64,000 bases of DNA, taken from NCBI RefSeq assembly GCF_000265385.1, contig NC_018013.1, positions 3,016,001-3,080,000 of the forward strand. Direction: 5' to 3'. Numbering within the stretch: position 1 is the stretch's first letter; every line of letters begins with the position of its first letter. Below are positions 26,440 to 34,497 of the stretch, piece by piece. The notes under the pieces were generated by a model, which did no database searches, was not told the DNA's origin, and saw nothing but the letters and a program-made list of their open reading frames with translations. This DNA is from Aequorivita sublithincola DSM 14238. GTDB taxonomy: Bacteria; Bacteroidota; Bacteroidia; Flavobacteriales; Flavobacteriaceae. A program made the translations under genes and the position numbers.

Positions 26440-27606
26440 TTGTTTAATAAAGCTCTCTTAAATTCGGAAGTACAAGGTTTTATCAGAAATTTTGAAGGTG
26501 AATTATCTAAACTTGCTTTCGCAGGAAGTCCTTTTGAAGAAATTTCGGTTCAAGAGTTAATGCAACAAATTGAAAGCCGAAAAAAGACTGAAAAGAAGTT
26601 GCCAACGTGGTTTAAAACACCAAATATTTTATATCCTCCAAAACTAAATCTAGAACAAACTTCTTCCGAAATAACCGCGAAATACAAGGCTTCGTTAGTA
26701 AAAGGTAAATCGTTTGCAGATATAACTGGTGGATTTGGGGTTGACAGTTTTTTCTTTGCTGAAAAATTTTCGAGCGTTCATCATTTCGAAACAAACGAAA
26801 CGCTTTCAGAAATCGCAAAGCACAATTTTGAAGTCTTTAAAAGGCAAGTAACTTGTTCCTCAGAAGATGGCTTAAAAGCTGTTTTAAAGACAAATTGCGA
26901 TGTGATTTACGCAGATCCTTCACGTCGCCACGACAGTAAAGGGAAAGTTTTCTTTTTAAAAGATTGTCAGCCCAATATACCCGAGAATATTTCTGAACTA
27001 TTAAACCAATGCAATCAATTTCTTCTGAAAACTTCACCTATGCTGGATATTTCAATAGGGTTGAATGAGTTGAAACACGTTTCAGAGATTCACATTGTTG
27101 CGGTTGAAAATGAAGTGAAAGAACTACTGTGGTTGCTACAAAAAGATGCTTCGAATTCGCCAAAAATCAAGACAATCAATTTCACAAAAACTGAGAATGA
27201 GACCTTTGATTTCAATTTAAATGAAACCACTGCAGCAAATTACAGCTTGCCACAAAAATATTTATTTGAACCTAATGCCGCCATTTTAAAAAGTGGCGCT
27301 TTTGATTTAGTTTCAGAAAAATTAAAAGTGAATAAACTTCATAAAAACACACATTTATACACAAAGGACACTTTGATAGATTTCCCCGGAAGACGTTTTA
27401 GGATTGAAGAAACAGTTCCTTACACTAAATCTGAAACGCGTTCAGCCATCAAATTAAAAAAGGCAAATGTTGCCACCCGAAACTTTCCTGAATCCGTGGA
27501 AGCACTTCGCAAAAAATGGAAACTTTCTGATGGCGGGAATGTTTATTTATTTTTTGTGACCAATTTGGAGGATAAGAAGGTAATGTTGGTGTGTTCTAAG
27601 ATTTAA
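26440..27606 (+). CDS. THUMP-like class I SAM methyltransferase (PG_1098 type)
   Basis: A 388-residue protein. FADITGGFGVDSFFFAEKF is the glycine-rich S-adenosylmethionine loop and VIYADPSRRHDSKGKVF contains a DPPR-like DPSRR catalytic motif. The C-terminal part (about 290-388) fits the THUMP-like domain of this Bacteroidota family. Its target is probably RNA, but unproven. Translation begins at a TTG two bases after the permease stop codon; the resulting N-terminus (LNSEVQGFI) is the conserved one, so the start is well supported and the two genes are coupled. Confidence 0.85.
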   Translation: MFNKALLNSEVQGFIRNFEGELSKLAFAGSPFEEISVQELMQQIESRKKTEKKLPTWFKTPNILYPPKLNLEQTSSEITAKYKASLVKGKSFADITGGFGVDSFFFAEKFSSVHHFETNETLSEIAKHNFEVFKRQVTCSSEDGLKAVLKTNCDVIYADPSRRHDSKGKVFFLKDCQPNIPENISELLNQCNQFLLKTSPMLDISIGLNELKHVSEIHIVAVENEVKELLWLLQKDASNSPKIKTINFTKTENETFDFNLNETTAANYSLPQKYLFEPNAAILKSGAFDLVSEKLKVNKLHKNTHLYTKDTLIDFPGRRFRIEETVPYTKSETRSAIKLKKANVATRNFPESVEALRKKWKLSDGGNVYLFFVTNLEDKKVMLVCSKI

Positions 27607-27690
27607 AACGATTTTTTCTGAATTATTTTACATGGCATTTACTTGATTTTAATGACTTTAAAATTTATCTAAAAAAAAGACTATTTTTTG

Positions 27691-27722
27691 TTTGCGTTAT
27701 TACAATTGAAAACTTACATTTG
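27691..27722 (+). promoter_or_regulatory. Promoter of the tRNA cluster
   Basis: A -33 TTTG at 27691-27694 and a -7 TACATTTG at 27715-27722 are 20 bases apart. This is one of the best matches to the Bacteroidota consensus in the window. It lies 38 bases before tRNA-Ser. The stretch 27607-27690 shows nothing else. Confidence 0.7.
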
Positions 27723-27759
27723 CAACCGCATTTTAGGGTGTTAAGTTCATACAAAAACT

Positions 27760-27843
27760 GGAGAGGTGCCGGAGTGGTAACGGAGCAGATTGCTAATCTG
27801 TCGACGGGTAACCGTCGCCAGGGTTCGAGTCCCTGTCTCTCCG
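27760..27843 (+). tRNA. tRNA-Ser(GCU)
   Basis: An 84-nt cloverleaf: acceptor GGAGAGG with TCTCTCC, anticodon GCT in the loop of GATTGCTAATC, a long variable arm typical of serine tRNAs and T-arm CAGGGTTCGAGTCCCTG. CCA is not encoded. It reads AGC/AGU codons. Confidence 0.95.
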
Positions 27844-27900
27844 CATTATAGAGTTTATAAAAACTCCAAAATTACAGTGAATAATATTTATTGCTGTTCA

Positions 27901-27975
27901 CGGGGTGTAGCGTAGCCCGGTTATCGCGCCTGCTTTGGGAGCAGGAGGTCGCAGGTTCGAATCCTGCCACCCCGA
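27901..27975 (+). tRNA. tRNA-Pro(UGG)
   Basis: A 75-nt cloverleaf: acceptor CGGGGTG with CACCCCG, anticodon TGG at 27936-27938 in loop TTTGGGA, T-arm GCAGGTTCGAATCCTGC. CCA is not encoded. It is followed at once by a strong terminator. Confidence 0.95.
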
Positions 27976-27976
27976 C

Positions 27977-28016
27977 AAAAAGCCGGACAATTTAAATTGT
28001 TCGGCTTTTTTATTTT
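27977..28016 (+). terminator. Terminator after tRNA-Pro
   Basis: Arms AAAAGCCGGACAAT and ATTGTTCGGCTTTT around TTAA, followed by TTATTTTT. It separates tRNA-Ser/Pro from tRNA-Arg. Confidence 0.85.
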
Positions 28017-28020
28017 TAAT

Positions 28021-28075
28021 AGTCGTATAGCTATCGGGAGGATAGAGCACTACAATTAACAATTGAAAGGTTCTA
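28021..28075 (+). pseudogene. Degenerate tRNA-like remnant
   Basis: The stretch shares GTCG, ATAGCT and an exact 11-mer GGATAGAGCAC with the 5' half of the intact tRNA-Arg at 28107, then GAAAGGTTC where a T-arm would start GAAGGTTCG. The anticodon arm and the 3' acceptor strand are gone. It is probably a decayed tRNA copy. Confidence 0.45.
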
Positions 28076-28106
28076 TGATAATTAAGAATAAAATTATAGC
28101 AATAAT

Positions 28107-28180
<74 letters not shown>

Positions 28181-28185
28181 CAGAT

Positions 28186-28210
28186 AATCCCCTACCAAGG
28201 GGATTTTTTG
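28186..28210 (+). terminator. Terminator after tRNA-Arg
   Basis: Arms AATCCCC and GGGGATT followed by TTTTTG. Confidence 0.8.
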
Positions 28211-28222
28211 TTTTTAGTAATT

Positions 28223-28504
28223 CTATTGATTAATCTTAATTAATATGGTGCTATTAATTTCAATCATACAATTGTCTTTTTTCGCATTTTGAATTAGTTT
28301 TGAAACTATCTCTTTTGAAACCTTGAGTTCTTCCAAGCGTGTCTTATACTTTTCGGGGTTTCCTATATTGCGCACTTCAAGACTAAAAATCTGACGATTA
28401 TTAAAGCGAATCTTATCTCCAATAATTGAAAATAATATTTCTGTAGCCTCGTCTGGGGTAAATTCTCCTTTTATTAAATCTACTATTGCCTCTTTATTCA
28501 TCAA
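28223..28504 (-). CDS. Small hypothetical protein
   Basis: A 93-residue soluble protein, acidic/lysine-rich and predicted mostly helical, with no signal peptide or Cys pairs. It may start at Met 2. I recognise no family. The clear coding composition and the divergent arrangement with the LysR gene (87 bases apart) support that it is real. Confidence 0.55.
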   Translation of the reverse strand: MMNKEAIVDLIKGEFTPDEATEILFSIIGDKIRFNNRQIFSLEVRNIGNPEKYKTRLEELKVSKEIVSKLIQNAKKDNCMIEINSTILIKINQ

Positions 28505-28591
28505 TTTATTTTTTATTTCTTCTTACAAATATGAAGATGTTTTGTCATATATTTTTATTTATATTTACTATGCAATCAATAAAATTATTTT

Positions 28592-29515
28592 ATGAATTAT
28601 ACACTGAATCAGCTCAATATATTTTTGAAAATAACAGAATTTAAAAGTATTACCAAAGCCGCTGAAGCCCTTTACTTAACTCAGCCTGCGGTATCTATTC
28701 AACTTAAAAATTTCCAGGATCAGTTTGAAATTCCTTTAACAGAAGTGATTGGAAGGCAACTTTATGTGACTAATTTTGGTGAAGAAATTGCAGAAGCTGC
28801 CAAACGTATTTTAGCAGAAGTGGAAACAATGAAGCACAAAGGCCCTGCTTTCAAAGGCCAACTTACTGGAAGATTGACAATTGCCGTTGTTTCTACGGGA
28901 AAATATGTGATGCCCTTTTTTCTCTCTTCATTTTTAAAGCAGCATAATGGAGTAGATCTTGTAATGGACGTTACAAATCGCTATCAAGTTTTGGAGTCTC
29001 TTGAAAAAAACGAAGTAGATTTTGCGTTGGTTTCGGTTTTACCAGACAACTTAAAAGTTGAGAAAATAACCCTTATGGAAAATAAATTATTTCTCGTGGC
29101 AAACCCAGAATTAGCCAAACCAATTTTAAAAGATAAAAGAAAAACGTTCGAAAATTTACCGTGGATTTATCGGGAGGAAGGCTCTGCAACACGCCAATCT
29201 ATGGAAAGATTTATTGCCAATAAACAGATTAAAATTTATAAAAAAACACAACTCACCTCCAACGAAGCCGTTAAGCAAGCAGTTTTAGCTGGTCTGGGAT
29301 TTAGCATTATGCCTTTAATTGGCTTAAAAAATGAATTGAATAAAAACGAAATAGAAATTGTTCCTGTAAAAGGTCTTCCCATAAAAACTGCTTGGAATTT
29401 AATATGGTTAAAAGGGAAGAAATTTTCTCCCGCTGCCCTAGCCTACTTAGACTTTTTAACAAATAATATTGACGAGGTTATAAATACTAATTATAAGTGG
29501 CTGGAAGACTACTAA
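28592..29515 (+). CDS. LysR family transcriptional regulator (CbbR-like)
   Basis: A 307-residue LysR-type regulator. The N-terminal winged helix-turn-helix (1-60) reads ITEFKSITKAAEALYLTQ then PAVSIQLKNFQ; the effector-binding domain covers about 90-290. Length and the TQPAVS motif fit the CbbR/CysB branch. It ends 11 bases from the convergent end of the dab operon, and the dab upstream region holds a TNA-N7-TNA site, the core motif of CbbR operators. So regulation of dab by carbon status is a reasonable inference. LysR genes are usually divergent from their target; here it is convergent with the operon's last gene. Confidence 0.9.
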   Translation: MNYTLNQLNIFLKITEFKSITKAAEALYLTQPAVSIQLKNFQDQFEIPLTEVIGRQLYVTNFGEEIAEAAKRILAEVETMKHKGPAFKGQLTGRLTIAVVSTGKYVMPFFLSSFLKQHNGVDLVMDVTNRYQVLESLEKNEVDFALVSVLPDNLKVEKITLMENKLFLVANPELAKPILKDKRKTFENLPWIYREEGSATRQSMERFIANKQIKIYKKTQLTSNEAVKQAVLAGLGFSIMPLIGLKNELNKNEIEIVPVKGLPIKTAWNLIWLKGKKFSPAALAYLDFLTNNIDEVINTNYKWLEDY

Positions 29516-29526
29516 TTAAAATAATA

Positions 29527-30387
29527 TTAAGGGTTACAATAATCGCAAAACGTGGGATCCTGAAAATGTGTGCCAAGCTTGTTTCGCTCACAACTAAAAT
29601 TACATTTTTGGCATGAATAAACATATGTCTTCACTCCTTTGGTAGGCAAATTGCATAACTGACAGCGTAAGCCGCGCAATGCTTGGATTATGGAAAAGCC
29701 TGGAGCATTACACTCTGGACAAAGAGAATTTATAGTATCTAACAAGTTTTTCGTAGCCAAACCTATTGCAAGCATTCGGGTTGAGTTATTCATTGCCCGC
29801 ATATCGGTTTCTGCGTTAATCGTCTTGCCCTTATCCAATAATTCCAAAACCTTTTTTTTTAATAAAATGAAATCCTTAAAATCCTTATAAATATTTTCTG
29901 AATTATCTTTATCTACTTCCTTTAAAATAATTCCATGTTCAGGGAAACCGATATGTTCCGTAAACTCTGCTAAATCATTTAAATTTTCAACTTTTTGATG
30001 ATTGAAATTGGTCTTCTCAGTAAAATGGCGCCCTATAATTTCGAAGTTATTTTCTAAATCTATAAAAACTACCAACTCCTCGTTTCCAGTAATAAATGGA
30101 CTCTCTGGATGTGGCCCGAAAGAACCTTCACTCGCTATCGCCAACGTTTCTTTGCAGTCTAAAAGTGCCGCGAAAGCTTTTGCGCGAGCGGTTTCCAAGG
30201 GGCTTTTAACGCGTTTAATTTCGCCACTAAAAGTGCCAAATTGATCCGTGTTAAATCCCTTCGGTACTATACATTTCATTGTGAATTCAGCTTCTAGCAA
30301 GGGTGCAATTACTTTTTCCTTAGAATGCATAGTGGCTATTACCACTCGCCTATTTTTAAAAATTTGAAAACCCCTATATTTTTTCAT
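29527..30387 (-). CDS. DUF6671 family zinc-ribbon protein of the dab operon
   Basis: A 286-residue cytosolic protein. The first 160 residues form a conserved globular domain with VVIATMHSKEKVIAPLLE and EGSFGPHPESPF. The C-terminal 65 residues hold four CxxC pairs (CPEC, CQLC, CQKC and CDYC at 281-284), i.e. two zinc ribbons. I recognise it as DUF6671, a family of unknown function. It starts 16 bases after the dabA stop and is the last gene of dabB-dabA-DUF6671. A role as an assembly, zinc-supply or regulatory partner of the carbon transporter is inference from position only. Confidence 0.75.
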   Translation of the reverse strand: MKKYRGFQIFKNRRVVIATMHSKEKVIAPLLEAEFTMKCIVPKGFNTDQFGTFSGEIKRVKSPLETARAKAFAALLDCKETLAIASEGSFGPHPESPFITGNEELVVFIDLENNFEIIGRHFTEKTNFNHQKVENLNDLAEFTEHIGFPEHGIILKEVDKDNSENIYKDFKDFILLKKKVLELLDKGKTINAETDMRAMNNSTRMLAIGLATKNLLDTINSLCPECNAPGFSIIQALRGLRCQLCNLPTKGVKTYVYSCQKCNFSCERNKLGTHFQDPTFCDYCNP

Positions 30388-30403
30388 TCAAAAAATGATT
30401 ATT

Positions 30404-32794
30404 TTAAACCGCAGTCGCAACTTCAACTTTATTTAAAACCTCGTCCTTTTTAGTGTTCACGTCAAAAGATAGTACAGGATTCCATATCATTCCTTTTGAA
30501 TATCTTTTGATACGGTTACAATCCTTTGGATCCATTACCATTAAATAAATCCATTCATTGTTCATTAAACTTTTCAAATTTTCATTCTTATTTAAAATAT
30601 TTTCAATATTCTCAATCGGCGCTTGTATAATCACTGATAATCGCAATGGTTGATGGTACATTTCAGTATCGCTTTGTTTTACGGATTCTAACGGAAGACC
30701 TGTTTTTAAATCACCACCGTTACCTTGAACCACTCCATATTTCCCGGTTATATTATGCGTTATTTTTGAACCACCCCCAAAAGTTTCATTATCAACAGTT
30801 GAAAAGTAATAGTGACTGTTAATCCATTGAGTAACCACCATCGGGCCTTGCATTATTGCTTCCAGCGCGGCGCCTTCTAAATCTTGCTCCCAATTATAGG
30901 AATGTAAAAAATAACGACCATCGAGGTTTAGATTTTTCGTCAATGAACGTGGTGCGATAAGAAAACTTGAATTTTTGGCAAGTCCCCATTCTGGTCTGGT
31001 TTCAGACCAATTATTTGCGTTGCGCTGTGCCTGCGATATACTTTTTTTGGTGTTATTAAGACGTTCTGCTGTAGCATTTTCTTGTGCTTTGGCGAGGTTA
31101 GCCTTTATCTTTTGCAATGCTTTATTCTGAATGTTTGGAATGTCGGCATCAAAGATTACAATTTCATCCGTTGTTGTGTTGTGCTCGGCTCCAATAAAAA
31201 CGGTGTCCGGTGGAATTTCAATTGCATATTTCTCCATTAAGGTTTTACGCACATCTTCCAAATTGGCCAATTTGGCAAACATTCTCGCATTGTGTCTTCC
31301 TGGACTCGCGGCACACGCGCCACAATCTAAACTGGAACCAAAAGGATTGTTTGCAGTATGGCTTCCGTGGCCTACAAAAAGTACTACCGGTGCAAAGGTT
31401 TTCCATCCTGTAAGGTCAAACGCTCCTTTTACTATTGCAACTTTTTCATCCAATGGAATATCAAGATGTTCGTGGTTTTCTTCGGAACACTTGTTTATTT
31501 TTGGTTGGTATATTCCTTCGTAATCGGTTGCTTTCAAATTAATTTTTCGGTAATTATAGCCTGAAAATAATGTTCTACCAACTAACGAAAAACCGTAAAA
31601 AATACCAGAACCTTCCACATAACCAAAAGCTGATGGAAGCATATTCTTTAGCCTTCGAAAGAAATATTCGTTAAAATTTTTCATTTGAATTTTTTTGGCA
31701 AATTTTTCAGCTTGTTCAGTTTTGCTTTTCTGTGGAATTTCTGAAACAATATAAGCCGATCCTAAAATTGGCGGACACGATTTGCGAACAAGACCGTCAT
31801 TTTCGTTTTTATAATCCATCGCAATTCCGAAGAAACCTGCATAACCGAAGGTTTCGTAGTTACCCACGTTTTCAATATGCCTTCTCATCGATTCCGAACG
31901 GGTGTCGATGCAAAGTGCGAATTGTGCATCGGGAATTTGTTTGTTGGAAATTTTAGATTTTAATTTAATGTTGTTTTTTTCTAACGTATTCGCCATTTGT
32001 TTCTGCCAACTAGCTTCCCAAGCTTTTAACCAAAGAAGACGAAGCGCTACGGTTTTTAATTGTTCTCTAGAAGAAGTATTATTCGGAAGAAACGCTACCC
32101 CTAATTGTTTCGCAATAAAAAGTCTTACGGCCAAGTAGTCCAGCAAGGTTATTGGATATTCTTTATGCCAAGCCGTATGGTTTTCATTTCTGTGCTTTAT
32201 ATAGCCCGTCCAACCCGGAAGTGCTGCCAAATGATGTTTGAATATTGCTAGATTTTCCTCTTGTGAACAATCTTTCAGCAAACTTTCAAGTGCTTCAGCC
32301 GCTGTTGACGGTATTTCGTTAGTATTTCGAACTTTTATTTCAGAATCATATTTTGCCAATTTTCTCCAGGAATTATAGAATCCATCGCTTTTATTCGGCA
32401 TTTCCCACTCCGCCAATCCTTCGTCCATGAAGGCAGCGAGCCATTTTGAAACAATTCGATCGAGATTTGAATCGTGGTTTCTTTTAGCAGTAACTGTTTC
32501 AATCTCCATTTGCTTTAAGGATTCCGAAGGCGTAATTTCAAATCCGTTTTCTTTCAGCAAATTGGCTACCTCGCTTTCTTGAATTTCATTGTTTTGCAAA
32601 GCTTGACGATACAAAGAAACTTCTGGAAAAGATCTTGCTCCAAAAAGAGTTTCTGCTTGGTTTACTGCTTCAGAAAAATGATTCTTTTCAAACCCAACCA
32701 ACGGATTGGAAGTTACAAAAGAATAAAGTGGCCATGTGATTCCTACAATTTCTGAAGCTTCATTAAGACTTTGCTGCAATTTTGAATTAATCAT
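30404..32794 (-). CDS. dabA: DabA, catalytic subunit of DAB inorganic carbon transporter
   Basis: A 796-residue protein of the DUF2309/YbcC (UPF0753) family. It carries the full beta-carbonic-anhydrase-like zinc set: Cys295 and Asp297 in CIDTRSE, His476 in GHGSH, and Cys491 in SSLDCGACA. The 15-residue His-Cys spacing is the same as in the characterised Halothiobacillus protein. No signal peptide or strong membrane helix is present, so it should be a cytosolic, membrane-attached subunit. With DabB it forms an energised bicarbonate/CO2 accumulation system in which DabA hydrates CO2 one way. It overlaps dabB by 4 bases (ATGA). In a flavobacterium it would feed carboxylases or balance CO2 loss. 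Confidence 0.92.
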   Translation of the reverse strand: MINSKLQQSLNEASEIVGITWPLYSFVTSNPLVGFEKNHFSEAVNQAETLFGARSFPEVSLYRQALQNNEIQESEVANLLKENGFEITPSESLKQMEIETVTAKRNHDSNLDRIVSKWLAAFMDEGLAEWEMPNKSDGFYNSWRKLAKYDSEIKVRNTNEIPSTAAEALESLLKDCSQEENLAIFKHHLAALPGWTGYIKHRNENHTAWHKEYPITLLDYLAVRLFIAKQLGVAFLPNNTSSREQLKTVALRLLWLKAWEASWQKQMANTLEKNNIKLKSKISNKQIPDAQFALCIDTRSESMRRHIENVGNYETFGYAGFFGIAMDYKNENDGLVRKSCPPILGSAYIVSEIPQKSKTEQAEKFAKKIQMKNFNEYFFRRLKNMLPSAFGYVEGSGIFYGFSLVGRTLFSGYNYRKINLKATDYEGIYQPKINKCSEENHEHLDIPLDEKVAIVKGAFDLTGWKTFAPVVLFVGHGSHTANNPFGSSLDCGACAASPGRHNARMFAKLANLEDVRKTLMEKYAIEIPPDTVFIGAEHNTTTDEIVIFDADIPNIQNKALQKIKANLAKAQENATAERLNNTKKSISQAQRNANNWSETRPEWGLAKNSSFLIAPRSLTKNLNLDGRYFLHSYNWEQDLEGAALEAIMQGPMVVTQWINSHYYFSTVDNETFGGGSKITHNITGKYGVVQGNGGDLKTGLPLESVKQSDTEMYHQPLRLSVIIQAPIENIENILNKNENLKSLMNNEWIYLMVMDPKDCNRIKRYSKGMIWNPVLSFDVNTKKDEVLNKVEVATAV

Positions 32795-34272
32795 AAAGAT
32801 TTTTTATTTGAAGTTAAAATAGATTTTTTATAAGGTTGTGAGTCATTCAACAGTTTTGCATAAAGCCAAGGCCATCTTCTGTAAATACCCAGTTTCATTA
32901 TGAAGAAACCGATTAGAAAAATGATTCCAAATATTATATGTGTGGCAGAAATTGGCAAAGCTGCATCGACCATCGGCATAGTTCCCATTAAAAATGTCAC
33001 CGCATTGTAGAGTAATGCATAGAGAATTATACCCACTGTAAAAAGTAATATTGGATAAATTATTTTTTGAAAAGAATTGAAAATTTCCTGTTTCACAATA
33101 TTATAGGTTACTTGTCCAACGGTTATTGCAACAATGAGGGTTAAGATAATTCCACTGTCCATAGAAGTGCTTTTTCCCGTGAGATAAGAAAAAAGCACCG
33201 CACCAATAGCTCCAAAGATTAGAACTACCAAGGCCTGTACTGGTGTGATTACTATTTTATATGGCTTAACGGGATTGGTGTTTTTAATTTCCTCTCCCGC
33301 TGAAAGAAATAAATATGCTTTATAAAACCCGTGTAAAATAAGGTGTGCAACGGCTGCATTAAAGAAACCTAAGCCACACTGCATTATCATAAATCCCATC
33401 TGGGCAATTGTGGAACAAGCTAATTTTTGCTTCACATTTACTTGCAACAGTTTTGTAAACTGTGCGGTTACAGCAGTAATTCCTCCAATTATAAAAAGAA
33501 GCGTAAAGGTATGTGATTCAAAAAATAAGGTAGAAAAAAATGCAAGTAGAATTCCTGCACCATTTACAAATCCAGCGTGCATAAGTGCAGAAGCAGGTGT
33601 AGGAGAAGTCATTGCCGATAGCAACCAGCGCTGAAATGGATACATAGCTGATTGTATTATCGCTGCCATAATTATAAAGATGGCTGCCATTACAGTTATA
33701 TAGGTTGGAAGTGAACTAAGGTTTTGAATTATGCCATCTATATAATACATATTTGTTTGTGTTGCCAATAGCAGCAATCCTGCTCCAAGAAAAAAAGTAC
33801 CCAGTAAAAAGAATTTTTGGGCATATCTGGCTGCTTCCCTAGCTTCAGCCCAAGATTTGTTTATCCCGATTAGTTTGGCCATAAAGATTCCCATAAACAA
33901 CCAAGAACTTACAAAGAGAAGTATGTGGTTGGACATTAGTAAAAGCATTACGGAGAATAAAAAACCTAAACTGTTTATTGTAAAACTTAGATGATACGTA
34001 AAACCATTTAAATAATTCCGTGCATAAGTACTTACAATGGCGCTAAAAAATGTTACGGTTGTCCAGATTAAAATGGTAAAACCATTTATTTTAAAAATAT
34101 CGTTCCATTGCCACAAAATAGTATTAGGTAAGTAATATAGAATTGTGAAGAGATTTGTGAAAAACAGAACCCAGAGAAAGATGGGAACGATTGTGTAAAT
34201 TTTAGAAAGATGAAATGATTTTTGTTTTGGAAGCGTTTGTTTTAAATTTGATTGATTCAGGATGGCCTGCAT
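32791..34272 (-). CDS. dabB: DabB, proton-conducting membrane subunit (NuoL-like)
   Basis: A 493-residue membrane protein from the ATG at 34272 (a TTG at 34281 would add three residues). About 14 hydrophobic helices and the block FQRWLLSAMTSPTPASALMH (Proton_antipo_M, PF00361) mark it as an antiporter-like subunit related to NuoL/MrpA. In the DAB system this subunit supplies cation flow to drive DabA. Its stop overlaps the dabA start, which shows tight coupling. There are no other complex I genes around, so it is not part of a respiratory nuo cluster. Confidence 0.9.
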   Translation of the reverse strand: MQAILNQSNLKQTLPKQKSFHLSKIYTIVPIFLWVLFFTNLFTILYYLPNTILWQWNDIFKINGFTILIWTTVTFFSAIVSTYARNYLNGFTYHLSFTINSLGFLFSVMLLLMSNHILLFVSSWLFMGIFMAKLIGINKSWAEAREAARYAQKFFLLGTFFLGAGLLLLATQTNMYYIDGIIQNLSSLPTYITVMAAIFIIMAAIIQSAMYPFQRWLLSAMTSPTPASALMHAGFVNGAGILLAFFSTLFFESHTFTLLFIIGGITAVTAQFTKLLQVNVKQKLACSTIAQMGFMIMQCGLGFFNAAVAHLILHGFYKAYLFLSAGEEIKNTNPVKPYKIVITPVQALVVLIFGAIGAVLFSYLTGKSTSMDSGIILTLIVAITVGQVTYNIVKQEIFNSFQKIIYPILLFTVGIILYALLYNAVTFLMGTMPMVDAALPISATHIIFGIIFLIGFFIMKLGIYRRWPWLYAKLLNDSQPYKKSILTSNKKSL

Positions 34273-34308
34273 AATTTTCAAAGTTTTTAAAAATTCAAAT
34301 TTTCACGC

Positions 34309-34339
34309 TGATAACTATTTATCAACGGGACAAATGTCC
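34309..34339 (-). promoter_or_regulatory. Candidate operator of the dab operon
   Basis: Two adjacent inverted repeats lie 37-67 bases before the dabB ATG. The first is TGATAA-N4-TTATCA (34309-34324), which also reads TGA-N7-TTA, the TNA-N7-TNA core known for CbbR-type regulators. The second is GGACA-AA-TGTCC (34328-34339). A LysR gene lies at the other end of the operon. Confidence 0.45.
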
Positions 34340-34393
34340 AAAAACCTTTTCATTAATTTTTATTTATATTTTATATCATATACATAAAATATT

Positions 34394-34417
34394 TTAATGC
34401 ATTAAAACTAATGCATT
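34394..34417. repeat. Pair of AATGCATT palindromes
   Basis: TTAATGCATTAA at 34394-34405 and TAATGCATT at 34409-34417 are centred 14 bases apart, in the spacer between the HD phosphohydrolase stop and dabB. Confidence 0.5.
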
Positions 34418-34497
34418 GTGTGAAGGGTTCATTTAGCTAAATGAGATATTTTAAAGTCAGATATAATAATTTGAAGGAGAATAACTTAATTATAAGC

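Noticed and set aside
31131..31523. 130-codon frame antisense to dabA
   Set aside because: Mirror of a conserved gene; composition is that of antisense codons and it has no start context.
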